Shown here: positions 43,640 to 54,469 of the stretch, in pieces
How positions within the stretch are numbered: the first letter of the stretch is position 1
Layout: every line of letters starts with the position of its first letter
NCBI RefSeq assembly: GCF_902686445.1
Contig: NC_062226.1
Span: 12,868,001 to 12,932,000 of the forward strand
Reading direction: 5' to 3'
Length of the DNA: 64,000 nucleotides
Source of the DNA: Sciurus carolinensis
Taxonomy: Eukaryota; Chordata; Mammalia; Rodentia; Sciuridae
Program-made: the position numbers and the translations under genes
Notes under the pieces: model-generated
Database searches by the model: none
Seen by the model: only the letters and a program-made list of their open reading frames with translations
Told to the model about the DNA's origin: nothing

Positions 43640-43775
43640 ACCAAAGAGGACCCTGGTCCAGCTCTGGCTCTTTTCCTCCTGTTGAGTGGTTCTGGGCAAG
43701 TCCCTTCCCCTTGCTGGGTCTCAATTTCTTATTCCTAAAAGTGAAGGTTCGGCCCAAGTGATTTCTATAGTCTCC
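43640..43775 (+). repeat. MIR SINE relic
   Basis: 'gaccctggtccagctctggctcttttcctcctgttgagtggttctgggcaagtcccttccccttgctgggtctcaatttc' (43649-43728, short blocks) gives the MIR box-to-core arrangement. Confidence 0.75.
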
Positions 43776-44470
43776 TCCAACAGGAAACTCTAGGAACCCA
43801 CTAGCACTTGCGGTTTGGTTCAAGCTGACTCTTAGCTTGGCTGTGAGTCTTTGGCTTGTTGGAGACCCCTGAGAAGGGAGCCTTTGGGCTCTTCTGTTTT
43901 TCAATGGTCTTGTGTTTAAACTTTAAGCATGTGGGTTTCTTAAATGCATTTTAGTGAAGATGACTTTTTATCTGAAAGATGATTCTGCAAACCGGTTTAG
44001 GATGGCAAAATGAGATGCAACGGTGCCTCCGAAGAGCTCTGCGGTTCTTGCGTGGGCTTTGGAGAATTTCCCGACCTCCTCCACGGTTCTCAGGGTAGAA
44101 GCTGCCACTTTGTGCTCGGAAGACCACGTGGCTGTGTCATCTCGCCTCCTCCCTTCTAATTCATTACGCCTCGCAGTGTGTTGCTCTGAAAATCAGACCA
44201 TCAAGCTCGTCAGAAGCACAGGCATTGCAGGAGCGGGCAGGTGTGGAGTGAGGCCCCGGGAGGTCCTCCTGTCACTTGAGGACTGTAAGTGTCGGGCCAC
44301 AAGCGTCGAGATCTTGATTTTTGCTCCCCTAGGGACTTCTGCCCCGCTCCCCAGTCCTCAGTGGAGTCCTAAGTGGTGGTGGAGGGTGTTGGCGCCTGGG
44401 GTCCCCTGGGGTCCGACCAGGAGGTTCGTCCCTCCTCCTGGAAGTCTCATGGAAACTCCCCACATCTGCT
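43776..44470. other. Unassigned; start of the window's longest open frame
   Basis: The plus frame 44023-44670 (215 codons) is the longest in the window. Its C-terminal third lies in an L2 relic, the composition is Pro/Ser/Leu-rich as expected of GC-rich noncoding DNA, and a minus frame of 140 codons (44358-44780) covers the same DNA. I do not call it a gene. Confidence 0.4.
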
Positions 44471-44897
44471 CCGCCCCTTCACTCTTCCACACACCTAGGA
44501 AGTTCCTAAAAGGTGCCTTATCCTTCCACACTTCCATTGGTTTACACTTGCAGTTTCCTCTTCCTGGATCCAGGCATCCCTCCCCTCCCACCTGCCACCC
44601 AACCCGCTCCGCCCAAGTCTTCCAGCTCCTTCTGGAAACCTTTGAAACCTTCCCTGGATGCTCCATGTGATTCAAGAGCCCCATCACCCCTGTGCCCTCC
44701 TCTGGATTTACACTTGCATTGCACTGAATGACCCTCAGTGCAGCGACACCTCTACCAGATGGGAAGGCCTCCGTGGCCATGGCCGCCTTATTCTGATTTG
44801 TCTTTCCAGTGCCTAGCTCAACACCTGGAGTCTAGGTGCTCAACTACAGTTGGAAGAACAAATGAACAAATGAATGAATGAATGAATGAATGAATGG
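44471..44897 (+). repeat. L2 LINE 3' end with (TGAA)n tail
   Basis: 'aagtcttccagctccttctggaaacctttgaaaccttccctgg' (44615-44657), 'cttattctgatttgtctttccagtgcctagctcaacacctggagtctaggtgctcaa' (44787-44843, short blocks), then AATG/TGAA units at about 44862-44896. The 3' junction is exactly where L2 carries its short tetranucleotide tail, here expanded to eight or nine units. Confidence 0.8.
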
Positions 44898-44911
44898 ATA
44901 AGCTGATTACG

Positions 44912-45235
44912 TGTTATAAGTTAAATTAAGTCCCCCAGTCCCAAATTCAAATGTTGAAATCTTAACCCCCATAACTCAGAATATGGCCTTCTTTGGAGAT
45001 GGGGTCTTTACAGAGGTAATTAAGTTAAAATGAGGGCATTCAAGTGGGCCCCCATCCAATGTGACCAGTGTCCTCATAAGGAGGGGAAGTTTGGACAAAG
45101 ACACATAGAAGACAATGCAAAGACCCCAGGAAAAGATGACCATCTGCAAACTGAGGAAAGGGGTCTAGAATGCTCATTCCTAAAGACAGTGACATCCCTG
45201 TTTCTCATAATGGATGTTCTGACTAGTTAAGAAAT
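44912..45235 (+). repeat. LTR-like repeat, MaLR-type, pan-placental
   Basis: 'tgttataagttaaattaagtccccc' start, 'aacccccataactcagaatatggcc' (44964-44988), 'ttggagatggggtctttacagaggtaattaagttaaaatgagggcat' (44993-45039, short blocks), 'ccatccaatgtgaccagtgtcctcataagg' (45052-45081) and 'gatgaccatctgcaaactgaggaaagg' (about 45136-45162). The same family appears inverted at 62822-63282. I recognise the consensus but not its exact subfamily name. Confidence 0.8.
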
Positions 45236-46359
45236 CAACCAGATGGACCAATAATTGAAGAGATACATAGAGAAAACCACCATCAAATGGGAAAATGACT
45301 TTATTAGTTACTTCAATATTTAATGACTCCCCAGTGCAGCACTGTCAAAATGGGAGATGGATCTCTTTTCATTGCTCACGAGACACCAGCTTGCAGCAAG
45401 ATCTTTCATAAGTACTAATTATCACCAAATTTTTCTGACCTGGAGATGTGAATGGGTCACATTAGGATACCACGATGGCATCCCTCTTCCCTGACTCTGT
45501 CCCCTGCCTCACTTTAAAAGAAAGATCCAAAGGGTCTGGTGAAATATTAGAACTGCAAGGGACTGGAGCTCTGTCCATTCCCACAAGCTCATTTTACAGA
45601 TGGGGAAACTGAGGTTGTTGGAAGGGAATGGGTGTCCCTGGATCTCCCATTTACTTTGGGATAGACTGGGGCCGGAATCTGAAGCTTCAGCTCAGGTACA
45701 GTCCTCCATCCCTGAAGGAAGGTTTCTTCGAACCCTTCTCATGCCATTCACATGACTTAGGTTTGGTGACTGGAAACCAGAGTCTAACCTGCCAGTCTTC
45801 TTCCTTGCTGTCCCACGTCTCTCCCTTCTTTAGGAAGGAGCTGCCATTATCTATTTTACAGATGAGAACACTGAGCCTTAAAAAGGTGAAGGTTCTTATT
45901 AAGGATATAGTACCAGCAAAATGGCGATTTTATCCAGGCTGTGTTACTCCAAAATTTCCCACCACACCATGCTTTTACTTCAAGAATCCTTATTCTTGGG
46001 TCTTAGCTAGTATCCACTTGTCTACAATCAATACACGGCAAAATACGTTTTCATGGAAAACCGCCACAAATGTAAGACTCCCCAGAGAAATCTGCAGTAA
46101 GACTTTCAGATATCCAAGGTCTTATTATCCTTGGAAGGTGGCTATTAAATGGAAATGAGCGAGCAAATGACATCGGCATGGCAGACAACCGGAACAGACA
46201 CCTGGGGGTTATCTGAAAGAATCTTGAAGGACGTAGAGATAGTGGACTAAGCGTGGTGAGCTCTGATTAGTGAAGACCAGCCTCTGTCTCACCCCCTCTG
46301 GTTTCTCATGCTTGTTTCCCTCATCCATGGATAACCTTCGTAAGAGGATCATGAAACCT
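45236..46359. other. Unassigned; isolated MIR/L2-like phrases
   Basis: 'cattttacagatggggaaactgagg' (45591-45615) and 'tattttacagatgagaacactgagcc' (45853-45878) are reverse-MIR core phrases without clear flanks. The 176-codon plus frame 45628-46158 spans the second phrase and is judged spurious. Confidence 0.45.
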
Positions 46360-46480
46360 CTGTGTTTTGTCGTCGTTTCTCCATGAACTCTGGGAAGGCA
46401 CAGAGGCTTCCTCTTCCTCTCTGGATCCCAATGCCTAGCACAATGCCTGCATAAATATATGTGAAATAATGAATTCTTTT
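46360..46480 (+). repeat. L2 3' tip, forward
   Basis: 'ctctctggatcccaatgcctagcacaatgcctgcataaatatatgtgaaataatgaattc' (46416-46475, short blocks) fits 'ctgtatccccagcgcctagcacagtgcctggcac...aatgaatg'. Confidence 0.65.
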
Positions 46481-46984
46481 GTTTTGGAATCACTGTAATT
46501 TTTTTTCAAAGTGACTGTTTACTGCTTCGCAGTCCAAATTTTGCAAGTACTTAAAGCAGTTTAAAAAAATAGCTGGCATACTTAGTGATTTATTATGCTG
46601 AATAAAATAATTTAAGTCTATTAATTATAGAAGTATTTCTATTGGGCTAGATGTATTTAATCATAAACTACCATTTCTTTAATGTGTATATTGTGATAAT
46701 TGCTGGGTCTCTCTAAAACCCTAGAGAAAGTTTCATCTCTTTTTCCTCCCAGGCAAGATGCAGAAAACCACTGAAACTTTAGAAGTAATATTCTCTTCTG
46801 ATCATTGTTCTGTGTCCAGCCTCTGGGCTGTATCAAGCCCTCTTCAGCTGCTCCCTTCCCTTTTCCTATGCCCCGGATTCTCAGCAAAGCCAATCCCCAT
46901 GCTTACTAGGAAATTGAAAAGCAATCTCCGTCCTGTGTGTGCGTGCCTGTTATGCATTGATAGCTATGCCAAGTCTAGGGAACT
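46481..46984. other. Unassigned, AT-rich to about 46720
   Basis: T8 at 46500-46507 and an A8 run near 46563. Nothing recognisable. Confidence 0.3.
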
Positions 46985-47135
46985 TCACTACGTTCACCTT
47001 TAGGGAGCTCCCAGCCTAGAGGGAGACTTGAACAAAGAACTCAGATAGGATAAAGACCAAGTAAGTGTTAAATGAGGTGCTGGTGAGGAGCTATGGAAGG
47101 AAGAATCGGGGGAGGGTTCATGGAGAAGATGGATA
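46985..47135 (-). repeat. Probable L2 fragment, reverse
   Basis: 'gggagctcccagcctagagggagacttgaacaaagaactcagatag' (47003-47048) and 'gtgctggtgaggagctatggaaggaagaatcgggggagggttcatgg' (47077-47123) follow the reverse L2 'gagcttacagtctagtgggggagac...ctatggaagcacagagg...'. Confidence 0.5.
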
Positions 47136-47604
47136 TTTTAAAAAATTTATTGCATAAATGGATTCTGAGCAGCTGACATCCCAAGTTCACATTCTACACC
47201 AGAAACTCAGGAATAGAGTACAGTTTCCAATTCTGGCTGTTAGGCTGCTGACTCAGATTCAGATTCATAGCTTTGAGAAGAGTCCAAAAAATAATTAGAG
47301 ATACAAATCTCAACAACTGTTTCTTGTTATTAGGAAGGTGATCACAGGTCATTTGAAAATATTGCTTATTCTCATTTCTTCTAGCTTCACATGCTCCTAT
47401 GTGATATATATTTAAACTCCTATTTGTATTGAAATCAATAGAAAAATTCACCCTATTTTATTGTGATCTCAGTAGTAAACTTTGTGGCAAACAAAAGATT
47501 ATAGATGGAAAAGCTTTGAACTGATGACTACAGGTTTATTCCTTAGCAACTTAACTTACAAGGTCATAGACTGAAGTCAGCTTTTATATCAAGAGCCTTA
47601 CAGT
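47136..47604. other. AT-rich unassigned sequence
   Basis: No repeat or gene signature recognised. A short minus frame (47194-47451) shows no known motif. Confidence 0.3.
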
Positions 47605-48040
47605 GTTAATACCTGTTGACTCTGAAATTTCACTTCTGGAAATTTGCACCAAAAATATAATCCAAAATTACCATAAATATTTTTTGCATAAATGCATTCA
47701 GCAAGTATGAAAATTGGCAATAATCTAAATATCTGTTAGCTTAAGGGATAGTCATTCTGTCATTAAAGATAATCTCTACAAATAATTTTGGTGATATGGC
47801 AAAATGCCTATGGTAAAATGTTAAATATAAATGCAAGTTACAAGATTTTATACACTATATAGTATGATTTCAATTATGTAAAAATATGTGCATAGAATAA
47901 GACTAGAAGAGAATTTACCATATTAAAAGTGATCATTCCTGGATGGTGAGATTGCATATGGGAGTTTCATTCTTTTGTCTGTTTATATATTTTTTATGTC
48001 TTCTACAAACAGACAATATTATGATATTAAAACCAGAGAT
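47605..48040 (+). mobile_element. Old L1 (L1M) 3' end, forward
   Basis: 'ttcacttctggaaatttgcaccaaaaatataatcc' (47629-47663), 'attggcaataatctaaatatctgttagc' (47713-47740), 'gtcattaaagataatctctacaaataattttggtgatatggcaaaatgcc' (47759-47808), 'caagttacaagattttatacactatatagtatgatttcaattatgt' (47834-47879) and 'gatcattcctggatggtgagattgcatatggg' (47931-47962) are L1M 3' landmarks in order. Confidence 0.85.
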
Positions 48041-48250
48041 ATCAGAGAGAACCTCTGTAACTTGAACCCATTATACACAGCACAGCTCAACACATTCTGT
48101 GATTTGAGGGTCCTGGGAACAGGAGACAGAGTTAGCAGAGTTTTTCAAAGCTAAAGAGTATGATGGACCAAACTTGGATCCATTTGAGTCTGTAATCATG
48201 GACCCAAAACACCAGGAGAGGCATGGAAGTCCAGGAAATCAACATGGGTG

Positions 48251-48540
48251 TGTTAGACAGTTTTGCATTTCTGTGACACAACTTAAAGGAGAAGTCAATT
48301 TTATTTGAGGCTCATGATTTCAGAGGTCTTAGTCCACAGACAGCTGAGTCCATTGCTCTGGGTCCAAGATGAAGAAGGACTTGCTGCCCTGGTGGAAGAA
48401 GCAAGAAAGGACTTGGCAGGGAGCCCAGTCAAAAGGGCAGGGATGATGGTCAGGTTGTCTTCCTCACAGGAAACTGATAACCAAACAGACATGGCAGCAG
48501 AAGACCAATTGTGTGGAACTGGCTCACTTCCATAAGGTTG
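48251..48540 (-). repeat. Sciurid MaLR-like LTR, reverse, partial
   Basis: 'tgttagacagttttgcatttctgtgac' start, 'gaggctcatgatttcagaggtcttagtcc' (48307-48335), 'tggtggaagaagcaagaaaggacttgg' (48390-48416). It follows the 7168-7585 order but stops near 48540 without the terminal 'ccaaac...aca'. Truncated or strongly diverged. Confidence 0.6.
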
Positions 48541-49354
48541 GGGTTGGTGGTAGCTACCAGAGTTGAATGTTTCTCTTAGGCCTGAGAATTCCAGGCTTGA
48601 GCCTTAACATCATCAGGGCTAAGGTGACTGAGGTTCCATCTGTGAGGCCAGAGTCAGAGTCAGTGCTCAGTAGGCTAGAGGATGCTTCAGGACTGAGGGA
48701 CTCCAGCAGCAAGGGACTGGCTGCTGTGACTCTGGATGGGCAGTATACTAAACCTGCAATAATGTATAATAGTCAAGCAGTTGCTGACATCCCTTGGATG
48801 ATCATTGTTGAATGTGGAAATATTTTTAGTTAGAATTTTCTCCAAAGAAAAAATGCTGTTTCCTAAGAGAACTTCATTATGAGTATGGGAATTAAAGCAA
48901 TTGATGTTTCACGGTCAGGTTTAGTCCATGTGTGCAGTTAAGTTGGTCTGTATATTTAACCCACATTGTGTTTGGTATCCCTGAGTTGGCTGGGTAATCT
49001 ACAAACCCCTTGCTACAAAAAGAAAGGATAAATGTCATCCCATTCAAAGCACAGAAGGAAAATTCCCCTCAGTATTTTCTTTGATTACATTTACCTAATC
49101 CTTTTAAATGCACCATCAAATTTGTTCTTCATGACATATTTATGAAGTATAACACAGCAGAACCACAGAGGCTGGTGAGTGCCCTACATGAGCCACCGTT
49201 TGTGCCTAGGAAGGGCACGTGTGTATGTATGTGTATAGGCAATGGTTTTTTTAAAACATTTTACAAAAATAATGTGCATAAAAACAATACCTATGAAAAG
49301 ATGTAAGTATAGTCTCAGATACATACATGAATATTCAGATTTATATAAAATTTC
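48541..49354. other. Unassigned sequence
   Basis: Nothing recognised in 48541-49200. A GTATGT-rich run lies at about 49220-49238 and AT-rich DNA follows. Confidence 0.3.
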
Positions 49355-49500
49355 AGTCCCCACAATGACTTTGCCAGGGAGACATCATTCCCATTTTAAA
49401 GAGAAGAAAACAGAGGATCAAAAAAGATTGGCTGATCCAATGTTGCGTACCACCTAAGTGGCGGAGTTAGAATTTGAACTGTGGATTTTTTTACTTCAAA
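49355..49500 (-). repeat. MIR/MIR3-like relic, reverse
   Basis: 'ccccacaatgactttgccagggagacatcattcccattttaaagagaagaaaacagagg' (49358-49416, short blocks) then 'gtggcggagttagaatttgaactgtgg' (49458-49484) match the reverse MIR core and box ('ccattttacagatgaggaaactgagg...ggcagagctgggattcgaac'). Confidence 0.7.
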
Positions 49501-49639
49501 GTTGTTTTCACCAACTATCCAGCTTTGTCATGTATATGGCAGGCACTTTGCTGCCAAGTCACAGGAGCTGCACAGATTTAGCCACGTGTTTTTCACATTC
49601 CAGAGCACTTCTGGGTTCTAAAGACCCAAAGAAAGAAAC

Positions 49640-49855
49640 AGTGCAGAAAGAGCGAGACGGACCTGGGTTCCCATCCTGACTCTGCCATCTGCTTGTCGTG
49701 TGTTGTCAGGCAAGCAAATCTCCTTGATCCTTGGAAGGATGTCTGTCACTTATGATCCAGACTGTCACAGGGCCGGGGTGAGGATTAGACATCATGCGTG
49801 TGAAGTGCGTATCAGTTTCAGGTACACAGGAGGCCCTCTGCATGAGGCCGCTCTT
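49640..49855 (+). repeat. MIR SINE relic
   Basis: 'gacggacctgggttcccatcctgactctgccatctgcttgtcgtgtgttgtcaggcaagcaaatctcc' (49656-49723, short blocks), 'ggggtgaggattagacatcatgcgtgtgaagtgcg' (49775-49809), and a decayed 'aggccctctgc' tail. Confidence 0.8.
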
Positions 49856-50637
49856 TATTACCTTTAGATAGAGACCATCCTGTGTCTGAGCTTCCTCTCA
49901 GGGACGTGTGGTTTCAGAAGCCACGGGAAAGCCCCAGGAGCTGGGTTCGCCCTGGAAAAAAGGAGCTTGGATGAAGACAATGCAGTCAGCTCCACAGCAC
50001 AGAACCAACAGGCAGCTCCTACCTGGCAACCTTTGACCTGACAGGGAAAATGCTAACTGGATGGCAGGGCAGAAGAGGCTCTGGAGCTGCCCAGTGCCTG
50101 CCACAGAGAAGAAGCTCAAGTCCGAAGAGTATGCATGGCATGGCCAAAACTGTGCCACTGAGTAGTCTGGGCTCGGGGTCTGCTGTGCAGCTCCCGTCTG
50201 TGCCAGAGAGGAAGCACACGGCTCAACTGAAATGCAGCACCGAAGGCTTGCTGTTGACTTCCTCACACTCAGAGCCCAGGAGCAAGAAAGGAGAGCGAGC
50301 CAAATCACCAACATCCCATTAAGGATCTCTAAAACAATGCAGTAGAAACCCCAGGCTAAACAGATCGAGCACAAACATGGCTGCGCACGATTAAAGAGAC
50401 ACTAGGCCTAGAGTGGGGCGTGGGGAATCAAAACAGACTGTGAGAGACATCTTTTGCTCCAAGGTTCCTAACTACAGTGCTTTAGCTAGTACTTAGGGGG
50501 AGATACCCAGCATGAACAATGGCTAAAGTAAGACTTTGGAGTCAGGCTCTTATTCAAATGCCACCTCCATAGTGCACACCCTGGCCCACATGGACACACT
50601 GGTCATTTAAAATGATGATTTTAAAGAACTGCAAACA
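49856..50637. other. Unassigned sequence
   Basis: A 158-codon minus frame (49898-50374) and a 90-codon plus frame (50050-50322) cover each other. No motif recognised. 50528-50570 is a scrap of MIR 5' end. Confidence 0.35.
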
Positions 50638-50979
50638 TGTCAGTCAGTTTTCCATTACTATAGGGAATAGCTGAGTTAATCAACTTATAAAAGGTTTCTT
50701 TTGGCTTACAGTTTTGGAGTTTTCAGTCCTTGATTGATTGGCCTTTTGTTACTTTGGTCCCAAGGTGAGACATCACATTATGGCAGAAGGAAAGTGAAAA
50801 AGAGAAAGAGGAAGAGACCAGGGTCCCAAAGTCCTCTTAAGGGCACCCCCGCCAATGAGCTAAAGACCTCCCCTAGGCCCTGCCTCTTAAAGGTTCCACC
50901 ACCTCCCAGCAGTGCCAGCCTGGGGACCAAGCCTTTACCTCGTGGGCCTTTGGACAACACTTAAGATCCAAACTATGGC
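50638..50979 (-). repeat. Sciurid MaLR-like LTR, reverse copy
   Basis: 'tgtcagtcagttttccattactatagg' start, 'ggtttcttttggcttacagttttgg' (50692-50716), 'cacattatggcagaaggaaagtg' (50773-50795), 'ccctgcctcttaaaggttccaccacctccc' (50878-50907), 'cgtgggcctttggacaacacttaagatccaaactatgg' (50941-50978). Same subfamily as 7168-7585 and the inverse of 13385-13757. Confidence 0.8.
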
Positions 50980-51044
50980 CGTGGTGTCCAGGGAAGGACA
51001 TTCACTACAATTGCGGTGGAGGATTTTTTTTAAAACAACAAATC

Positions 51045-51228
51045 AGTGAACTTGTTTTATACACATACAGACATTTATGCATCAAAATGTTAATTGGTTA
51101 TTTCTGGGTGGGAGGCTAACAAATGTAATTTTTTAATCTTATTGCTTATCTATGCTTTCATTTTTCCCCTATAGAGAATAAGTATTATTTTTAAACAGCA
51201 TGAAAAGCAATAAAAGTAATTTTTGGTT
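51045..51228 (+). mobile_element. Old L1 3' tip, forward
   Basis: 'catcaaaatgttaattggttatttctgggtgggaggc' (51080-51116) and 'tgcttatctatgctttcatttttcccctatagagaataagtatta' (51143-51187) are the L1M final 3' UTR phrases. Confidence 0.75.
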
Positions 51229-51889
51229 TAATCACATAATATATTGTCTGTCTCTAGCAACATAACAAAGTAGATATCTGATGAAATTCTCCTAGCATGT
51301 ACTGGATAATTTTTTTAAATATTTTTTTTTAATGTGTAGATGAGCTGGCAGGAAAGTGAGAGAAATTCTCAGCGATCAGAAACAATGAGAAGGCTCTCTT
51401 CCCGAGGGGTAAGCAGGAGGCTGGGTTCTCCCTGCAGGCACAGCCCCAGCAGCCAGAGCTTGGGCCCAATCTGTGGAGAGAGAAAATCTAGAGCCCAACA
51501 GTGAGGGAAGTGTGATTGGAAGCTCCCATGTAAAGTGAGGACCCCTAAAAGATCACTCCTTCCGTGGGTGAGCTGGGGAATCCACAAAGGGCAGTAGAGG
51601 GGCATTCGCCAGGGTTGGCCTTGGGTTGCTTTAAGACTCCACATACCTGCTCACGAGGGTTTTGCATTGGAATTCACATGACTTGAAAAGCAGAATACTT
51701 ATACTTTAGTTTAAAGGTGGTCTAGGTTTTTGGCACATGGCAGAAGCACACAGCTCTTCTCTGATGAATGAACTTTAAAGCCAGGACTCAAAAATTCCAA
51801 CCAATAAAGATCCAAGGAACATAGGTTCATAGTAGGGAAGAAAAAAAAGCCATAGGAAAATAAACCACATGAGGAAGAATAAGGAGAAA
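51229..51889. other. Unassigned sequence with T/A runs
   Basis: T7-T9 tracts at 51311-51330. 51369-51640 carries a 91-codon minus frame without recognisable motif. 51790-51890 may be the upstream edge of the HAL1-like relic. Confidence 0.3.
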
Positions 51890-52830
51890 AATGTCAAAAT
51901 TTAGAATGTTTCGTAATGACTATGAATATTCAAATTATTACATACATAGTATAAAATAAATATATTTAATTCTTTAAAGAAATGAATATCAAAAATAAAA
52001 CTACTAGCAAAGTTTGTATAAAAGAAAATGATATGGCAGATTTTAAAAAGGAAGGAGACTTAAAACAGAAATTCAGTGGGATGAGTTTAATAGCACATTA
52101 GACCCAGCTATAAAGAAATTAGAGAACTGATAGACAACTGAAGTCACAGTTGAAGAAATTACCCAGAATTTAATGTAGATAAGTAAGGAATGAAGAATAT
52201 AATGGAAGTGTAAAGATGTAGAGATAGAGAAGAGGGCTGGCATACATTCTATAGAAGTTCCAGAAAAAGGTAGTAGAAAGAATGCAGAGAACTGAATGCC
52301 GGTGGCACACAAGCCTGTAATCCCAGTGGTTGGGGAGGCTGAGGCAGGAGGACCACAGGTTTGCAGCCAGTCTCAGCAATTTAGGGAGGCTCTAAGCAAC
52401 TTAGTGAGACCCTGTGTCTAAATAAAATATAAAAAGAGCTGGGGATGTGGCTCAGTGGTTGAATGCCCTTGGGTTCAATCTCCGGTAGCAAAAAAAAAAA
52501 AAGAAAGAATATAAAGAGGTGAGAGTCAAAGAAATTAAGGATGAGAATTTGAATCCCATACAAAATAAATTAGAAGAAATCCACAGGTGACACATGTTTG
52601 TGAAGCTGTTAAATACCAAGGACAAAAAAGCGGACATCAGGAGACAGCACGTCCTCAGCACTGTGAGAGAGACTGGCGGCTAACTCTTCACCAGCAGCAA
52701 CAGAATCCAGAAGTCAGAGCGTCAGGTCCTCAGAGAAAACAACCAAGGGAGGGGAGGAATCTCAGCCCCAGGAACCATCATTCAAGAGAAGCTGCTACAG
52801 ATCCTCACTAAAGGCAGATGCTCCAGAGTT
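51890..52830 (+). mobile_element. HAL1/L1 ORF1-like relic, split by a SINE
   Basis: 'gggatgagtttaatagcacattagacccagctataaagaaattagagaactgatagac' (52078-52135, short blocks) and 'gttgaagaaattacccagaattt' (52149-52171) match the HAL1 coding phrase around 'gggtttaacagcagattagac...gaattagtgaactggaagata'. After the SINE, 'aagaaatccacaggtgacac' (52574-52593) and 'cagcagcaacagaatccagaagtcagagcg' (52692-52721) continue in order. Stops and indels leave no open ORF1. Confidence 0.75.
52289..52501 (+). mobile_element. B1-dID composite SINE, forward, nested in the HAL1-like relic
   Basis: B1 half 'ggtggcacacaagcctgtaatcccag' (52301-52326) to 'gagaccctgtgtc'. ID half 'agctggggatgtggctcagtggttgaatgcccttgggttcaatctcc' (52437-52483, short blocks) and an A13-14 tail. 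Direct repeats 'agaaagaat' at 52275-52283 and 52502-52510 flank it, extending imperfectly to 'gcagag'/'ataaagag': a target-site duplication. Confidence 0.95.
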
Positions 52831-52894
52831 AAATGCTAAATTTAGCAGCAGAGACTGTTTGGGCCATTAGGAGGCGCCCTTCTGCCATGTGGGA

Positions 52895-53070
52895 GCTTGA
52901 TAAACAGGCTGGAGAGGCAGGCTGTCCTGGGTTCAAATCCCACTTACTGGGTATATGAACTTAGGCTGCCCACAGTACTCCCTGGCTTCTGTTTCTTCCT
53001 CCATAAAGTAGAGGAAAGAGTGTCTACCTCAACAGGTGATTGATGGGGTACAATAAGGCACGATACAAAA
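52895..53070 (+). repeat. MIR SINE relic
   Basis: 'caggctgtcctgggttcaaatcccacttactgggtatatgaacttagg' (52919-52966), 'ctggcttctgtttcttcctccataaagtagagg' (52983-53015), 'ctacctcaacaggtgattgatggggtac' (about 53023-53050). The B box is intact. Confidence 0.85.
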
Positions 53071-53111
53071 CTCTGAATAGACATTTATAAACCAAATTTC
53101 TTCTCCCCCAC

Positions 53112-53306
53112 TTTTTGTTTGGAGCGGGGAGGTACTGGGGATTGAACCCAGGGGACCTGCACCACTGAACCACATCCTTAGCCCTTTTTATTTTTTCTTT
53201 TGAGACAGGGCCTCACTGAGTTGCTGAAACTGTCCTTGAACTTGCAATCCTCCTGCCTCACCCTCCCCAGTTGCTGGGATTCCAGGCATGCACACTGCAC
53301 CTGGCT
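53112..53306 (-). mobile_element. B1-dID composite SINE, reverse
   Basis: 'ggtactggggattgaacccaggggacctgcaccactgaaccacatcc' (53131-53177), 'gagacagggcctcactgagttgctg' (53202-53226), 'gaacttgcaatcctcctgcctcaccc' and the end 'gcacctggcta'. It lacks ~20 bp in the B1 half compared with the other copies, and its oligo-T head is eroded, suggesting greater age. Confidence 0.9.
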
Positions 53307-53324
53307 ATAAGCCAGATGTCTTAA

Positions 53325-53880
53325 TTAGTTCAACATATATTTACTGAGCACATGATGTGCACTTGACACGTTAGTTGCTGGGAATGTATCAGTGAACATA
53401 ACGGTCAAAATCCCAAATCTTATGGAATATTCTAGTAGTAGTGGAATATAGGGAAAGAGAAAAAAATAATTAAAATATACAGGAGGTAACTCAGGAACCA
53501 CCTTGAGGAGAGAGGGAGCAAGGTGAGGGAGGAGAAACCCTCAGGCAGAGGGACTGGCCAGTGCAGAGGCCTCAGGGGACTGTGCCTGGCAAGTTCGAGG
53601 AGGCCTGGAGCAGGGGACTTGCAATGCCAGTGTGTCCCCTTGTGGAGCTCAGGTCTGAGGAGCACAGGGCCTTGTGGAGCAGGAGAGGCACCCTTGCAAT
53701 GACAGGATCATGAGGGTGCCCGAGCTTCCCAGACTGGGCAAAGAAGACCACTCAGCAGAAGGAGCGGGCATGCAGACTGGAGAAGGGGTACGGAGCTCCT
53801 TCCCTGCCTAGCAGCTCGATGGACGTGCCCCTCACCATGTTTCTCAGGGGCACGTGGGGACATGGTGGGTGAGGTTCAAA
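53325..53880 (-). repeat. L2 LINE, long reverse fragment
   Basis: Reverse 3' tip 'ttcaacatatatttactgagcacatgatgtgcacttgac' (53329-53367) and 'tgggaatgtatcagtgaacataacggtcaaaatccc' (53379-53414). Then 'ccctcaggcagagggactggccagtgcagaggcctcaggggactgtgcctggcaagttcgagg' (53537-53599, short blocks) and 'agggccttgtggagc'. The longest continuous L2 in the window. Confidence 0.85.
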
Positions 53881-54469
53881 CCTGTCCATGCCCCACCCCC
53901 GGCAGAGTGACCTCTCCCATTATGGGCCATGTCCAGTCAGCCTGCCATGCTTGACTCCTCGGAGGACAGAGAGGTCACTGGGTTGCTGTGTGACAAGATG
54001 GCTAGGACCCCTGCATAGCTGGAACCCTCACACTGCAGAGGAGGGGAGAGGAGAGGGGAAGGGAAGGGAGGGAAAGAGCAACCTCCTCTCTTGGGGAAGA
54101 CATGGTGGAATGGGGTAAAGCGTGACCACAGAGGCGCAGGGCACAGGGAACCCAGGAGGAAGCAAGAGTGCCAGGGATGGGACTGGAGTGAGTCCCACCT
54201 CCCTGATGAAGCACCTTTAGGAGCTTCCGAAGGGAGACCACCAGCAGGGGTAGCTGGAGACTTAGACTGCCAGTGTGTGTTTGGGAGTGTGGCAGTGGGG
54301 CGTCCAGACTACGGACGGGTTGAAATCGTGGGCCGAAAGCCCAGTGAGGAGTGGAAGCTAGGAGACTCACTTGGGGCCATCACAAGGTGACGGTGATACC
54401 GAGAAGGCTGCATCTCTGGAGGAGAAAGAGAAAAGACAGGACTGGGCCTGCAAAGTGACTACCCTTCGG
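53881..54469. other. Unassigned; GA-rich low-complexity tract
   Basis: A purine run of about 40 bp ('gaggggagaggagagggg' and on) lies at 54038-54078. Continuation of reverse L2 is possible but unproved. Frames here (minus 54002-54370, 122 codons) have no motif. Confidence 0.4.

Noticed and set aside
44023..44670. Longest open frame in the window (215 codons, plus strand)
   Set aside because: Its last third lies in an L2 relic, the opposite strand is open over the same DNA (44358-44780), composition follows GC-rich background and no motif is recognisable.
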